From assembly GCF_001262075.1 (NCBI RefSeq), contig NZ_CP012073.1, forward strand, positions 1,674,001 to 1,738,000: DNA of 64,000 nucleotides, given 5' to 3'. Below the pieces are notes generated by a model that worked only from the letters and a program-made list of their open reading frames with translations, ran no database searches and was not told where the DNA came from. This document shows positions 1 through 12,273 of this stretch, piece after piece. The DNA comes from Ottowia sp. oral taxon 894 (lineage in GTDB: Bacteria > Pseudomonadota > Gammaproteobacteria > Burkholderiales > Burkholderiaceae_C). Numbering within the stretch: the stretch's first letter is position 1; each line of letters opens with the position of its first letter. A program made the position numbers and the translations under genes.

Positions 1-1367
1 CCATTGCCCAGGAGCCGGCCGCCCTGGTGCGCGACGGCGGCGTGATCGCCCCCGGCCACGATGCCATGCTGGATGAGCTGCGCGCCATTGCCAGCAACTG
101 CGACGCCTTTTTGCTGGAGATGGAAACGCGCGAGCGCCAGCGCACCGGCATTGCCAATTTGCGCGTGCAGTTCAACAAAGTGCATGGCTTTTACATTGAA
201 GTCACGCAAGGCCAGGCCGCCAAAGTGCCCGCCGACTACCGCCGCCGCCAGACGCTGAAAAACGCCGAGCGCTTCATTACCCCCGAACTCAAGGCGTTTG
301 AAGACCGCGCCCTGTCGGCGCAAGAGCGCGCGCTGGCCCGCGAAAAATGGCTGTTTGACGAGCTGCTGCGCCGCTTGCAGCCGCACATTCCCGCCCTCAC
401 GCGCTTTGCCCGCGCGCTGGCCGCGCTGGACGCGCTGGCCGCCCTGGCCGAGCGCGCCCACACGCTGGAGTGGCGCAGGCCCGAATTCACGCGCGAGCCG
501 GGCATTGACATCACCGCAGGCCGCCACCCCGTCGTGCAGGCGCGCCTGCAAGAAAGCGGCCAGGGCGCTTTCATTGCCAACAGCACGCACCTGGGGCCGC
601 GCCAGCGCCTGCAAATCATCACCGGCCCCAACATGGGCGGCAAAAGCACCTACATGCGGCAAGTGGCCCTCATCACCTTGCTGGCCAGCATGGGCAGCTA
701 CGTGCCCGCCGAAAGCTGCCGCCTGGGGCCGGTGGATGCCATTCACACCCGCATCGGCGCGGCCGACGATTTGGCCAACGCCCAGTCCACCTTCATGCTG
801 GAGATGACCGAAGCGGCGCAAATCCTGCGCAGCGCCACGCCGCAGTCGCTGGTGCTCATGGACGAAATCGGGCGCGGCACCAGCACGTATGACGGCCTGT
901 CGCTGGCCACCGCCATTGCCGCCTGGCTGCACGGCAAGGCCCAGTGCCTCACCCTCTTTGCCACCCACTACTTTGAACTCACCGAGCTGCCCGCCGCCTG
1001 CCACGCCGCCATCAACGTGCACGTCAGCGCCGCAGAAACCGGCGAAGGCGGCGCCATCGCCTTCCTGCACGAAATCCAGCCCGGCCCCGCCAGCCGCAGC
1101 TACGGCATCCAGGTCGCCCGCCTGGCCGGCGTGCCCGCCGCCGTGGTGAACCACGCCCGCCACATGCTCGCCAAGCTGGAAACCGCCGCCGCCAGCCAGC
1201 AGGCCCAGCCCGACCTTTTCGCGCCCCTGCCAGAGCCTGACCCCGCGCCCGCCGCCGAACCGGCCCCGCCCAGCGAACTGCAAGCCGCCCTGGCCGCCCT
1301 CGAACCCGACGAACTCAGCCCCCGGCAGGCGCTGGAGGCGCTCTACCAGCTCAAAAAACTGGCCTGA
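1..1367 (+). CDS. mutS: DNA mismatch repair ATPase MutS (3' part, start outside window)
   Basis: MutS recognises mismatches and, with MutL, starts mismatch repair. The reading frame is open from the first bases, where the upstream residues ([18 protein letters not shown]) match the MutS lever/core region, so the gene begins before the window; an internal GTG at 27 is not the start. Visible parts are the core and clamp (about the first 150 residues), then the ATPase with Walker [10 protein letters not shown] near nt 624, STFMLEMTE, Walker [12 protein letters not shown] near nt 850 and the ATHYFEL segment. The C-terminus has a Pro/Ala-rich linker and the usual [16 protein letters not shown] tail, so the 3' end is intact. 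It converges on recG across a gap containing two copies of the intergenic repeat. Identification is secure. Confidence 0.97.
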   Translation, partial: IAQEPAALVRDGGVIAPGHDAMLDELRAIASNCDAFLLEMETRERQRTGIANLRVQFNKVHGFYIEVTQGQAAKVPADYRRRQTLKNAERFITPELKAFEDRALSAQERALAREKWLFDELLRRLQPHIPALTRFARALAALDALAALAERAHTLEWRRPEFTREPGIDITAGRHPVVQARLQESGQGAFIANSTHLGPRQRLQIITGPNMGGKSTYMRQVALITLLASMGSYVPAESCRLGPVDAIHTRIGAADDLANAQSTFMLEMTEAAQILRSATPQSLVLMDEIGRGTSTYDGLSLATAIAAWLHGKAQCLTLFATHYFELTELPAACHAAINVHVSAAETGEGGAIAFLHEIQPGPASRSYGIQVARLAGVPAAVVNHARHMLAKLETAAASQQAQPDLFAPLPEPDPAPAAEPAPPSELQAALAALEPDELSPRQALEALYQLKKLA

Positions 1368-1375
1368 ATTCGCTA

Positions 1376-1448
1376 TCGTTTGAATAGTGGTAGCGCCCGT
1401 ATCCAGGGCGCTCTGGCGGTTTTCAGGCCCGTTTTTTTGCTCCTGTTC
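1376..1448 (-). repeat. Intergenic repeat, hairpin-core variant
   Basis: The outer part matches the window-wide repeat (a stretch ending in TTTGCTCCTG preceded by TTTTCAGGCCC), but the core is a perfect hairpin, AGCGCCC / GGGCGCT around a GTATCCA loop (about 1392-1412). It directly follows the mutS stop, so it may also act as a 3'-end or terminator-like structure. The hairpin resembles the GCTAGCGC-type repeats I associate with comamonad genomes; that link is from memory. Confidence 0.6.
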
Positions 1449-1769
1449 TGTGGAGCGGCTCTTCGTCTGGCTGAGCAAGGACGAGGAGGCCGGCATGGTT
1501 TTGCTCAAGCGTGGCCCAGATTGCCCGTGGTTTGATTTGGCAAGAGGCTTTCAGAACCTTTTCTGAGTCTGACCGTAGGGCAAAAGCCTGGCTTGGGATG
1601 GCCGCAAGGCTCAAACCGCAGACGGGTTTGAGTTCCAGCAAGGCATTTGCAACGCCGCAGAGCGCCTTCAGGCCGCGCCTTTTGCCCTCACGGGCAAGCC
1701 GTGAACAGGCTCTCGGCCACTCAAGTGCCAGCCTGGGCGGCTGGGATATGCATGCGGAGTGCTTGAAAG
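1449..1769. other. Gap between two repeat copies, no gene seen
   Basis: This stretch lies between two oppositely oriented copies of the intergenic repeat in the convergent mutS-recG gap. Short open frames exist but none has a ribosome binding site or recognisable domain. A small stem TGCCC/GGGCA near 1683-1697 is followed by GTGAACAGGCTCT, a string that recurs at other gene ends in the window. Confidence 0.5.
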
Positions 1770-1849
1770 AGGAGCAAAAAACAGGTGCCCAAAAAGCCGC
1801 CTTGCGCCCGTTCTACTAGGACCTCATGCTACAAATCAAGGAGCGAAAA
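1770..1849 (+). repeat. Intergenic repeat copy
   Basis: Forward copy with core CTAGGACCTCATGCTA (1816-1831) between a GGAGCAAAA box and a GGAGCGAAA box. It lies at the 3' end of recG. Confidence 0.8.
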
Positions 1850-1874
1850 CAATCCTTCGCTCCCAAGCCCTGCA

Positions 1875-4091
1875 TCACGCCTTCAGATAGTCCATGCGCG
1901 CGCCCAGCCAGCGCTGCACGTGCTGCCCGGCCAGGGCGGGGTAGCGCGCCAGCATTTGCGGCGCGGCCTGGCGCGCCCATTCGATGAGCGGCTCGTCTTG
2001 CTGCAAATCGGCAAAGCGCAGCAGGGCCGCGCCGCTTTGGCGCTCGCCCAGAAATTCGCCGGGGCCGCGCAGCGCCAGATCGCGCCGGGCGATTTCAAAG
2101 CCGTCGTGCGTTTCCAGCATGGCCTTCAGGCGCTCGCGGGCCACTTCGCCCAGGCGGCCGCCCTCGGGCACTTCGTAGAGCAGCACGCAGGCGCTGGCGG
2201 CGCTGCCCCGGCCCACGCGGCCGCGCAGCTGGTGCAGCTGGCTCAGGCCAAAGCGCTCGGCGTGCTCGATGACCATGAGGCTGGCATTGGGCACGTCCAC
2301 GCCCACTTCAATCACGGTGGTGCTCACCAGCGCGGCCATCTGGCCGCTGGCAAAGGCGTCCATCACCGCTTTTTTGTCGGCAGCGGGCATGCGCGAGTGC
2401 AGCAGGCCCACGTTCAGGCCGGGCAGGGCGGCGGCCAGCTCGGCGTGGGTTTGCGTGGCGCTTTGCAAGTCCAGCGCCTCGCTTTCCTCGATCAGCGGGC
2501 ACACCCAGTAAGCCTGCGCGCCGCGCCGCAGCTGCTGGTGCAGGCGCTCGATGACTTCGCCGCGCCGGTGGCTGGCAATCAGCTTGGTGAGCACTGGCGT
2601 GCGCCCGGGCGGCAGCTCGTCCAGCGTGGACACGTCCAGATCGGCGTAGCAGCTCATGGCCAGCGTGCGCGGAATGGGCGTGGCGCTCATCATCAGCAAA
2701 TGCGGCTCCTGCCCGGCCAGCTTTTGCCGCAAGGCCAGGCGCTGCGCCACGCCAAAGCGGTGCTGCTCGTCAATCACGGCCAGCCCCAGCCGCGCGAAGT
2801 TCACCTGCTGCTGGATGACGGCGTGCGTGCCCACCACCAGCGCCGCCTCGCCCGATTCAATGGCCTGCAAGGCGGCGGCGCGCTCTTTTTTCTTCTGGCT
2901 GCCCGTCAGCCACGCCACGCGCTGGCCGCGCGCTTGCAGCAGGGGCGCAAGCCACTGCGTGAGCTTGTCAAAGTGCTGGCTGGCCAGAATTTCCGTGGGC
3001 GCCATCAGGGCGCACTGCCAGCCCGAGTCCATCGCCATGCAAGCGGCCAGCGCGGCCACCACCGTTTTGCCCGCGCCCACATCGCCTTGCAGCAGGCGGT
3101 GCATGGGCTGGGGGCGGGCCAGATCGCGCGCAATTTCTTCACTCACGCGGCGCTGCGCCGCCGTCAGCGCAAAAGGCAGCGCCGCCAGCAGCTTTTCATG
3201 CAGTCCGCCTGGGCGCACATGCAGCGCGGGCGCGGCCAGCGCCGCGCGCTCTTGCCGCGCGCGCCACTGCGACAGCTGCTGGGCCAGCAGCTCCTCGGCC
3301 TTCAGGCGCAGCCAGGCCGGATGCACGCGCTCTTGCAAAGCGGCCAGCGGCGTATCGGGCGGCGGCTGGTGCAAAAAAAACAGCGCCTCGCGCAACGTGG
3401 GCGGCGGGCTTTGCGGAGGCACGCCCGCTGCGCCCTTCAGCCCCGCGAACATGCCCGCCGCCAGATCGGGCGGCACGGTCTCGCCCAGCTGCCCGCTGGC
3501 ATCGGCGCGCGCCAGGCCCGACTGCACCGCCTTGCGCAAATACGCCTGCGCCAGCGCGGCCGTGGCCGGATACACGGGCGTGAGCCGCTCAGGCAGCGGC
3601 GCACCGGCCGCGCGCACGGCCGGATGCAGCATCACCGGCCCCGCCAGCCCGCTGCGCAACTGCCCGCGCACCCGCAGCCGCGCGCCCACGGCCATCTGCT
3701 TCATCAGCGAGGGGTAGAAGTTGAAAAAGCGCAGCAGGCACGTGCCGCTGCCGTCATCCAGCGTGACCAGCAGCTGCCGCCGCCCGCCGGCCGCCACTTC
3801 CTGATGGCGCACCACGCCCTCGATCTGCACCTCATCGCCCTCGCGCGCATCGCGCAAGCGGGTGATGTGCGTTTCATCCTCATAGCGCAGCGGCAAATGC
3901 AGCGCCAAATCCATATCGCGCACCAGCCCCAGCTTGCGCAGCGCCTTTTGCGGCGCAGACAAGGCCCTGACCGCTTTCTTTGCGGCGGCATCCGGCGGCG
4001 GGAGTGAAGAGGGTGCTGCGGGCATGGAAGAATTTTGCCCTTCGGGGTTTGGACGCCATGGCATCCCAACCCCGCCTTTCGTGAATGACAA
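1875..4091 (-). CDS. recG: ATP-dependent DNA helicase RecG
   Basis: RecG remodels stalled replication forks and Holliday junctions. The N-terminal wedge/OB region is followed by a superfamily 2 helicase core: Walker [12 protein letters not shown] near residue 335, the DEQH box in [10 protein letters not shown] near residue 440, [11 protein letters not shown], and the late helicase motif QLRGRVGRG. The 738-residue frame is longer than usual; an internal Met 23 codons in (start at 4025) gives 716 residues and avoids a Pro/Ser-rich extension, so that start is quite possible. It is divergent from queA, whose start lies within 100 bp, so the two promoters must share this short region. Identification is secure, the start is not. 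Confidence 0.96.
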   Translation of the reverse strand: MSFTKGGVGMPWRPNPEGQNSSMPAAPSSLPPPDAAAKKAVRALSAPQKALRKLGLVRDMDLALHLPLRYEDETHITRLRDAREGDEVQIEGVVRHQEVAAGGRRQLLVTLDDGSGTCLLRFFNFYPSLMKQMAVGARLRVRGQLRSGLAGPVMLHPAVRAAGAPLPERLTPVYPATAALAQAYLRKAVQSGLARADASGQLGETVPPDLAAGMFAGLKGAAGVPPQSPPPTLREALFFLHQPPPDTPLAALQERVHPAWLRLKAEELLAQQLSQWRARQERAALAAPALHVRPGGLHEKLLAALPFALTAAQRRVSEEIARDLARPQPMHRLLQGDVGAGKTVVAALAACMAMDSGWQCALMAPTEILASQHFDKLTQWLAPLLQARGQRVAWLTGSQKKKERAAALQAIESGEAALVVGTHAVIQQQVNFARLGLAVIDEQHRFGVAQRLALRQKLAGQEPHLLMMSATPIPRTLAMSCYADLDVSTLDELPPGRTPVLTKLIASHRRGEVIERLHQQLRRGAQAYWVCPLIEESEALDLQSATQTHAELAAALPGLNVGLLHSRMPAADKKAVMDAFASGQMAALVSTTVIEVGVDVPNASLMVIEHAERFGLSQLHQLRGRVGRGSAASACVLLYEVPEGGRLGEVARERLKAMLETHDGFEIARRDLALRGPGEFLGERQSGAALLRFADLQQDEPLIEWARQAAPQMLARYPALAGQHVQRWLGARMDYLKA

Positions 4092-4117
4092 CAGCCGCCA
4101 GCCAAGCGCCGACTGAC

Positions 4118-5170
4118 ATGACTTGCCCCCGCACCTACGCCACCAGCGATTTCGACTTTGACCTGCCGCCGCAGCTGATTGCCCAGCACCCGGCGGCCAC
4201 GCGCAGCGCTTCGCGCCTGCTGGACGGCACGGGCGCAGCGCCCGCTGACCGGCGCTTTGCCGATTTGCCCGGCCTGCTGCGCGAGGGCGACTTGCTGGTG
4301 CTCAACGACACGCAAGTGGTCAAGGCGCGCCTGTTTGGCGAAAAGCCCAGCGGCGGCAAGCTGGAGCTGCTGGTCGAGCGCGTGCTGGCCGACGGCACGG
4401 TGGCCGCGCACATGCGCGCGAGCAAAAAGCCGCCCGTGGGCGCGCGGCTGCGCATGGCTGGCGGCACGGAGCAAGGCGGCTTCGAGGCCGAGCTGCTGGG
4501 GCGCTGGCCGCAGGCGGACGGCGCGCTGTTTCACTTGCGCTTTTCGGGCGACGCCTACGCGCTGATGGCCGCGCACGGACACGTGCCGCTGCCGCCTTAC
4601 ATCACGCATGCCGATGGCGCGGAAGATGAGGCGCGCTATCAGACGGTGTTTGCCGCGCGCCCCGGCGCGGTGGCCGCGCCCACGGCTTCGCTGCACTTTG
4701 ACGAAGCCGTTTTGCAGGCGCTGGCCGCGCGCGGCGTGCAGCGCGCCTTCGTCACCCTGCACGTGGGCGCGGGCACCTTCCAGCCGGTGAAAACCGAGCG
4801 CCTGAGCGAGCACCAGATGCACGCCGAGCGCTACGACGTGCCCGCCGCCACGCAAGAGGCCATTGCCGCCTGCCGCGCGCGCGGCGGCCGCGTGGTGGCG
4901 GCGGGCACCACCAGCGTGCGCAGCCTGGAAGCGTGGGCGGCCACGGGGCAGGCAAGGGGCGACACGCGCATCTTCATCACGCCGGGCTTTCGCTTTCAGG
5001 TGGCGGACATGCTCCTGACCAATTTCCACCTGCCGCGCAGCACGCTCATGATGCTGGTGAGCGCCTTCGCAGGCCACGCGCACGTGATGGCGCTGTACCG
5101 CCACGCCATTGCGCAGCGCTACCGCTTTTTCAGCTATGGCGACGCCATGCTGCTGGCGCGGCAGGCGTGA
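4118..5170 (+). CDS. queA: tRNA preQ1(34) S-adenosylmethionine ribosyltransferase-isomerase QueA
   Basis: QueA transfers the ribosyl part of S-adenosylmethionine to preQ1 in tRNA to form epoxyqueuosine, the step after Tgt in queuosine synthesis. The frame shows the family hallmarks: N-terminal [47 protein letters not shown], and the C-terminal [19 protein letters not shown]. An earlier in-frame ATG at 4085 would add eleven residues not typical of the family, so the ATG at 4118 is preferred. Length of 350 residues is normal. tgt lies 3.3 kb downstream on the same strand, so two queuosine genes are neighbours although not in one operon. Confidence 0.96.
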   Translation: MTCPRTYATSDFDFDLPPQLIAQHPAATRSASRLLDGTGAAPADRRFADLPGLLREGDLLVLNDTQVVKARLFGEKPSGGKLELLVERVLADGTVAAHMRASKKPPVGARLRMAGGTEQGGFEAELLGRWPQADGALFHLRFSGDAYALMAAHGHVPLPPYITHADGAEDEARYQTVFAARPGAVAAPTASLHFDEAVLQALAARGVQRAFVTLHVGAGTFQPVKTERLSEHQMHAERYDVPAATQEAIAACRARGGRVVAAGTTSVRSLEAWAATGQARGDTRIFITPGFRFQVADMLLTNFHLPRSTLMMLVSAFAGHAHVMALYRHAIAQRYRFFSYGDAMLLARQA

Positions 5171-5269
5171 GGGGCGGCTCCGCGCCCTGCGCCCGTCCCT
5201 GGAAGACGACGGCCCCGGCATGAGCGCCGCCCAGCCCGAAGCAGCCGCTCGAAGGCTTGATCTGAAGCA

Positions 5270-5351
5270 AAAACAGGAGCAGATACAGGGGCAATAAATG
5301 CCGCTCTGCGCAATCTCCACTAGGACGTCATGCTATGAATAGAGGAGCTGA
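5270..5351 (+). repeat. Intergenic repeat copy
   Basis: Forward copy with core CTAGGACGTCATGCTA (5320-5335) between AACAGGAGC and AGAGGAGC boxes. It fills the convergent gap between queA and the DUF4139-type gene. Confidence 0.85.
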
Positions 5352-5373
5352 CGATTGCCATGACCCGGGCCGT

Positions 5374-7029
5374 TCATTGCCTTTCGTCGATTTGCGCGTC
5401 TTTGGGCCATTGGATGGTGTGTTCGGCGCTGAAGCTGGCCGTGGCGCCAGCAGCCAGGCTTTGCTGCCAGAGGATGAGGCCGGGCTGTTTGAGAAAGGCG
5501 GTGTCAGCGGGCTTGGGCGTGTAGGCCGATTGCACGGTGATGCGCTCGTTTTTGGAAACGGGCGCGGCGTCAATCACTTGCAGCTCAATGGGTGTTTTGC
5601 GGCGGTTTTGCACGCTGAAGGCGCGGCGGGTTTTGCGCTCGCCCTTGCTGCCCATGAAACCGGCGGTGCCGCTCCTGTCCTGCGCCGCTTCGGCCTTGAC
5701 GCTGACTTGCTCGTCAGGCCCGAATGAGAGGGCGATGGGCGCGGGCTGGGAAAAGTCGAGCCGTCCGCTGCCGACCAGCGCGCCGTCGCGCGTGAGCTGC
5801 ATGGGGCCGGCGGGCCATATGCCGTCGGGCGGGGTGATTTCGGCAATGAGGTAGGCGGCTTCTTCCACCGCCGGAGCGGCGCGGGTGATGAGCCGCGCGG
5901 GCACAGTGACGCTGCCCAGCGTGAGGGTGACGCGCTCGCCGCTGGCGGGCACGGTGATGCGTTGCGGCGCCCTGAATTCGGTGGCGTAGGCGCGATCCGT
6001 GGTTTCCACTTCAAAGCGGGGCATTTCGGGGGCGCTGTCGGCTTCTTCAGCGCTGGCTTCCTGGGACATCACGGCAGGGGCCGCTGCGATGGAGTAGGAC
6101 CGGTCGCTGAAGCTGGCGCTGCGGGCGCGCTCAAGTTCGGGCTGGCTGATGTCCAGCGTCCAGGGGCGGGGCAGTTCGGCCTGCGTGGCGCGGCCGGGCT
6201 GGCCGGTGGAAAGGGTCAGGGCCACGTCTTGCCAGTCTTCTCCGGTGTCTTGCGCCACGAGGGCCAGGCGTTCCAGCTTCACGCCGGGGCCTGCGGGATC
6301 GAGCGCGGCGCGGTAGCCCGGCTGCCAGCCGGGGCCGCGCACCTGGTAGCTCAGGCGCACCTCGCCCGCTTTTTCGGCGGCCAGGGTCACGGTGACGGTG
6401 GTCACGCGGCTGCCGCCCAGACGGCGGCTTTCGGCCAGCAGGGGCTTGAGCTGGCGCTGCAAGTCTTCCTTGCGGCGATCCAGTTGCAGGGCGCGCAGGG
6501 CGTTGTCCTGCCCGCTTTTGCGCAGGGCTTCCGCCGTGGCGGTGATGGCGCTGGCGTTGGTGGCCGTGGCGCGCTCGCCGCCGTCTGGCGCGGCCTGCAC
6601 GGCTTTGATGACGGCTTTGAGGTATTCGGCGCTCAAGTCCAGCGCTTCTTTTTCCGCATCAGCGGCGGCGATCTTGTCCTGCAACTCGCGAATGCGTTCC
6701 TGTAGCGGACTGGCGCAGGCCGCTGCCTGCTCGCGCGGCAGGGTTTGCACGCTGATTTCACCCACGCGCACGGCCGCGCTGGCGCTGGCTGTCAGGCTTT
6801 GTTCATCCAGCTTGGCGGGCAGGCATTCAAACACCACGCGGCGCGCGCCAGCGGCCACGGGCGCGGCGCGCTCCACAACCGCTGCGCCCGGATAGACCGT
6901 GACGCGGGTGATGCGCGAAGCCGCGCTTTCAGGCGCGGCAGCTGCGGCAGGCAGGCTGGCGGCCAGGCTGGCCAGGGCCGCAAGGGCGGGAAAACGCAAC
7001 AAGCGCATGGGCATGAGCGGGCCTTTCAT
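5374..7029 (-). CDS. Exported DUF4139/DUF4140-type protein (MuiA-like)
   Basis: The first 30 residues form a clear Sec signal peptide (basic start, then a Leu/Ala-rich core ending in AAAAAPES), so the protein is exported. The mature part begins with a DUF4140-like strand region (RVTVYPGAAVVERAAPV), then a coiled coil (QERIRELQDKIAAADAEKEALDLS), then the DUF4139 beta-sandwich half with VRLSYQVRGPGWQPGYRA and VALTLSTGQP. It belongs to the family annotated 'mucoidy inhibitor MuiA'; no biochemical activity is established to my knowledge and no catalytic motif is visible. A second Met at residue 6 or 8 could also be the start. Neighbours give no pathway hint. Confidence 0.85.
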   Translation of the reverse strand: MKGPLMPMRLLRFPALAALASLAASLPAAAAAPESAASRITRVTVYPGAAVVERAAPVAAGARRVVFECLPAKLDEQSLTASASAAVRVGEISVQTLPREQAAACASPLQERIRELQDKIAAADAEKEALDLSAEYLKAVIKAVQAAPDGGERATATNASAITATAEALRKSGQDNALRALQLDRRKEDLQRQLKPLLAESRRLGGSRVTTVTVTLAAEKAGEVRLSYQVRGPGWQPGYRAALDPAGPGVKLERLALVAQDTGEDWQDVALTLSTGQPGRATQAELPRPWTLDISQPELERARSASFSDRSYSIAAAPAVMSQEASAEEADSAPEMPRFEVETTDRAYATEFRAPQRITVPASGERVTLTLGSVTVPARLITRAAPAVEEAAYLIAEITPPDGIWPAGPMQLTRDGALVGSGRLDFSQPAPIALSFGPDEQVSVKAEAAQDRSGTAGFMGSKGERKTRRAFSVQNRRKTPIELQVIDAAPVSKNERITVQSAYTPKPADTAFLKQPGLILWQQSLAAGATASFSAEHTIQWPKDAQIDERQ

Positions 7030-7116
7030 GAGCGGGGTAAAAGCGAAGCGGAAATGCTAGCAGCGCCCTGGCTGGCACTGGATAATTCGCGGCTTTGCCC
7101 ATTCCAGAGTTGCGCC

Positions 7117-9646
<2,530 letters not shown>

Positions 9647-9743
9647 GAGCCTGTTCAGCGTCTGGCACCTGCAATGCCCGCTCTCGTATCCGCTGCGCTG
9701 GCGTAAGAAAGGCGTGGCGGAGCAAGCATGACTGGCCGGTTAT

Positions 9744-9832
9744 TCAGCTCCTGTATCCATAGCATGATGTCCTAGTGGAAGCTGCGCAAGACGGTATTTC
9801 AGACCCTCTGAATTTGCTCCTGTTTTTGATCT
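9744..9832 (-). repeat. Intergenic repeat copy (reference-like)
   Basis: A well-preserved reverse copy: GCTCCTGTATCCA, core TAGCATGATGTCCTAG (9760-9775), GCTGCGCAAGACGG, TATTTCAGACCCTCTGAA, TTTGCTCCTG. It lies between convergent tgt and the ferric-reductase-like gene. Confidence 0.9.
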
Positions 9833-9860
9833 TGTCTGATGGACGGAGCGGCCCGTTTTT

Positions 9861-11240
9861 TCAGCGCATCTCAAACAGCTCCTGATGAAAGCGCCCGGCA
9901 GGCAGGCCGGCGGCCGTCAGCTCGCGTTGCAGCGCCTGGCCGAAGGCCGTGGGGCCGCAGAACCACACGCTGGCGGCGGTCCATTCGGGTGCGCGCTCGC
10001 GCAGGCGCTGGGCGGTCAGGCGGCCTTCGCTTTGGCTGGCGATGACGTGCAGCGTCACGCCCGCGCGGGCGGCCAGGGCCTGAAGCTCGCCGGTGAAAGC
10101 GGCATCGGGCTGCTGCGCGCAATAGAACAGGCGGATGTTTTGCGCGCCTTTTGCATCGCCTGCATCGCCTGCACTGCCCGCAGCATCACCTGCATTACGC
10201 AGCCGCGCCAGGTGTTCCATGCGCGCCATGAAAGGGGTGATGCCGATGCCCGCGCCCACCCAGATTTGCGCGCTCGCGCCGTCTTCAAACGTGAAGCAGC
10301 CATACGGCCCCTCCAGCATGGCGCGCTGCCCCGGGCGCAGCCACTCGTGCAGGCGGCTGGTGTAGTCGCCCAGCGCCTTGACGAGAAAGGTGATTTCGCG
10401 CCGCTGCCCGTCCCACGCCGAGGCGATGGTGTACGGATGCGCCCCTTCGGCGCGGCTGAAAGAAACAAAGGCGAATTGCCCCGGCGCGTGCCCCGCCCAG
10501 CCTGGCGGCACAGCCAGCCGCATGCGCAGCGTCTGCATGGGCGCCAGCCAGTCGGCGGCCTGCACCGTGGCCTGCACCCGGCGCTTTGCGCCCACGCGGC
10601 CAGCCAGCACCATCAGCGCCGCCACGCTGCCAGCGAGCATCAGCGCCGCCTCCACCCAGCCCACCGGCTGCGCCCAATAGGCAAAGCGCGTGCGAATCAC
10701 CGAGTGATACACCAGCGCCAGATACGCCACCGCCAGCAACGTGTGCGTTTTGGCAAACCAGCGGTAGGGAAAGCGCTTGATGAGCGCCAGCACGATGAGC
10801 GCCGCGCCGCCGTAAAAGGCCCATTCGCCCAGCGTATCGGCCAGCCCTTTCTGGCTGTTGAACCACAGCTGAACCGGATCGGTCACCTTCGGGCGCGGCC
10901 CGCGCTCGGGGCGCACCAGCCAGCCCCAGCCCACCATCCACTTGGTGCCCAGCGCCAGCCACCAGTGCGCCACCGAAGCGGCCAGCGCCGCAATGCCCAG
11001 CCACTTGTGCAGGCGGTAGGACTTGTCCAGCCCGTCCAGCCAGCGCTCGGCCCAGGCCGGGCGCGCGGCCAGCACGAGGATGACGCTCATCGCCCCAATG
11101 GCCAGCACCCCCGTCCACTGCACGGCCACCGAGCGGAAGGTGAAGTAGTGAAACGGCTGCGGCCACAGCGTATCGGCCAGCAGCCACAGGCCCGTCAGGC
11201 CCAGCAAAACGGCCCAAAGGGCGATGCGGATGTTTTTCAT
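9861..11240 (-). CDS. Ferric-reductase-like transmembrane flavoprotein
   Basis: The N-terminal half has about six hydrophobic segments with paired histidines expected to hold b-type haems (HKWLGIAALAASVAHWW and HTLLAVAYLALVYH). The C-terminal half is a ferredoxin-reductase module: FAD motif HPYTIAS, then the NAD(P) motif GAGIGITPFM and a terminal CGPTAFGQALQREL. This architecture transfers electrons from NAD(P)H across the membrane, as in ferric reductases and NADPH oxidases; the true acceptor is unknown. A short Gly/Asp/Ala-rich insertion (GDAAGSAGDAGDAKGA) interrupts the nucleotide-binding lobe and comes from a microrepeat in the DNA. The frame could start 15 residues earlier, but MKNIRIALW gives the better membrane start. 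Confidence 0.88.
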   Translation of the reverse strand: MKNIRIALWAVLLGLTGLWLLADTLWPQPFHYFTFRSVAVQWTGVLAIGAMSVILVLAARPAWAERWLDGLDKSYRLHKWLGIAALAASVAHWWLALGTKWMVGWGWLVRPERGPRPKVTDPVQLWFNSQKGLADTLGEWAFYGGAALIVLALIKRFPYRWFAKTHTLLAVAYLALVYHSVIRTRFAYWAQPVGWVEAALMLAGSVAALMVLAGRVGAKRRVQATVQAADWLAPMQTLRMRLAVPPGWAGHAPGQFAFVSFSRAEGAHPYTIASAWDGQRREITFLVKALGDYTSRLHEWLRPGQRAMLEGPYGCFTFEDGASAQIWVGAGIGITPFMARMEHLARLRNAGDAAGSAGDAGDAKGAQNIRLFYCAQQPDAAFTGELQALAARAGVTLHVIASQSEGRLTAQRLRERAPEWTAASVWFCGPTAFGQALQRELTAAGLPAGRFHQELFEMR

Positions 11241-11391
11241 GGCGGGAAAAAAGAGAAAGGCCGCCGCAGAAGGCCGCCTGGGCAAAGCCCGGAAAGGCGC
11301 GGATTCTCGCGGCTTCCCGTCAAGCGCAGGTAAAGCTCGGGCGCAGCGCCACCACTGGGCGGAGCATCCGCAGCAGCGGCTGCAATGGCAT

Positions 11392-11477
11392 CAAAAAAAG
11401 GAGCTAATCAAAGGGCCTTAAATAACCGGCTGCGCAATATCCACTAGGACATCATGCTATGGATAGAGGAGCGAAAT
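11392..11477 (+). repeat. Intergenic repeat copy
   Basis: Forward copy with core CTAGGACATCATGCTA (11444-11459), flanked by the inverted pair TATCCA / TGGATA that could close a stem around the core, and by AAGGAGC and AGGAGCGAAAT boxes. Confidence 0.9.
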
Positions 11478-11509
11478 GAAGGCAAAAGCCCCAAGCTGCA
11501 CGCGCAGCC

Positions 11510-12148
11510 TCACACGTGCAGCGGCAGCCAGCCTGCGCGCGCGGCCAGCGCCACAGCCAGCAAGGTGCAGGCAGCGGCCACCAGGTCATCCAGCATGATG
11601 CCCAGCGCGCCCAGCCAGCCGCCCCGGTCATGAAAGAGCTGATCGGCCCAGCGCACGGGGCCGGGCTTGGCAGCGTCAAACAAGCGGAACAGCGCGAAGG
11701 CCACGGCTTGGGAGGCCCAGCCCCAGGCCGCAGGAATGAGCCAGAGCACCAGCCAGAAAGCGGCCACTTCATCCCACACGATGGCGCGCGGATCAGGCTG
11801 GCCCAGCTTGCGCGCCGTCACCGCGCAGGCCCACCATCCCAGCGGCAGCGCCGCTGCTGCCAGCGCCCCTTGCGCGGGCGCTGGCAGCCAGGGCGCGATC
11901 AGCCAGGCCCAAACGCCCCAGGCCCACAGCGTGCCTGCCGTGCCCGCTGCCACGGGCGCAAGCCCGGAGCCAAAGCCCAGGGCGATGCAGTGCGCCGGAT
12001 GCCGCAAAAAGCGCCAGCCGGGGCGGGCGGCGGGCGGGGGCGCATTGCCTGCTTCGCGTGCGCTTTCGCGCCTGCGCGCCAGCTCGCGCAGGCGATCCAG
12101 TTGTTCCAATCGTTGTGGCGGCTCGGCGTTGCGGTCAGGCTCGGTCAT
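11510..12148 (-). CDS. pgpA: Phosphatidylglycerophosphatase A
   Basis: PgpA removes the phosphate from phosphatidylglycerophosphate to make phosphatidylglycerol at the inner membrane. After a charged N-terminal extension of about 45 residues, the family core is clear: IALGFGSGLAPVAAGTAGTL, then WDEVAAFWLVL, then WADQLFHDRGGWLGALGIMLDDLVAA, with acidic residues suited to Mg2+ binding, and a hydrophobic C-terminus. The N-terminal extension is longer than in the E. coli protein; a GTG or internal start cannot be excluded. The gene precedes nothing obviously related; the upstream minus-strand gene is a glycosyltransferase. Confidence 0.92.
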   Translation of the reverse strand: MTEPDRNAEPPQRLEQLDRLRELARRRESAREAGNAPPPAARPGWRFLRHPAHCIALGFGSGLAPVAAGTAGTLWAWGVWAWLIAPWLPAPAQGALAAAALPLGWWACAVTARKLGQPDPRAIVWDEVAAFWLVLWLIPAAWGWASQAVAFALFRLFDAAKPGPVRWADQLFHDRGGWLGALGIMLDDLVAAACTLLAVALAARAGWLPLHV

Positions 12149-12167
12149 GGCAGGGGGCGGAGAAGGG

Positions 12168-12256
12168 GCTTGCTATCAAAAACCATCGTTAAAAGGTTCA
12201 GCAGAGACTGCGCAGGCGGGTGTTCATGACCTCTCTGATTGGCTCATCTTGTGAGT
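12168..12256 (-). repeat. Degenerate intergenic repeat copy
   Basis: Reverse-orientation relative: GCTATCAAAAACC, then GACTGCGCAGGCGGGT, TTCATGACCTCTCTGATTGG, CTCATCTTGTGA, aligning with the right two thirds of the consensus. The CTAG core is lost. Confidence 0.5.
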
Positions 12257-12273
12257 GCAGCCTGGCTTGTCTT

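Noticed and set aside
1511-1819. A 102-codon gene between mutS and recG
   Set aside because: It runs into a copy of the intergenic repeat and has no support beyond being open.
1785-4007. A 740-codon plus-strand open frame opposite recG
   Set aside because: It mirrors recG, is full of His/Gln/Arg runs typical of antisense frames in GC-rich genes, and has no domain.
3704-5320. A 538-codon minus-strand frame over queA and the recG start
   Set aside because: Arg/His/Ala-rich antisense composition; queA motifs on the plus strand are decisive.
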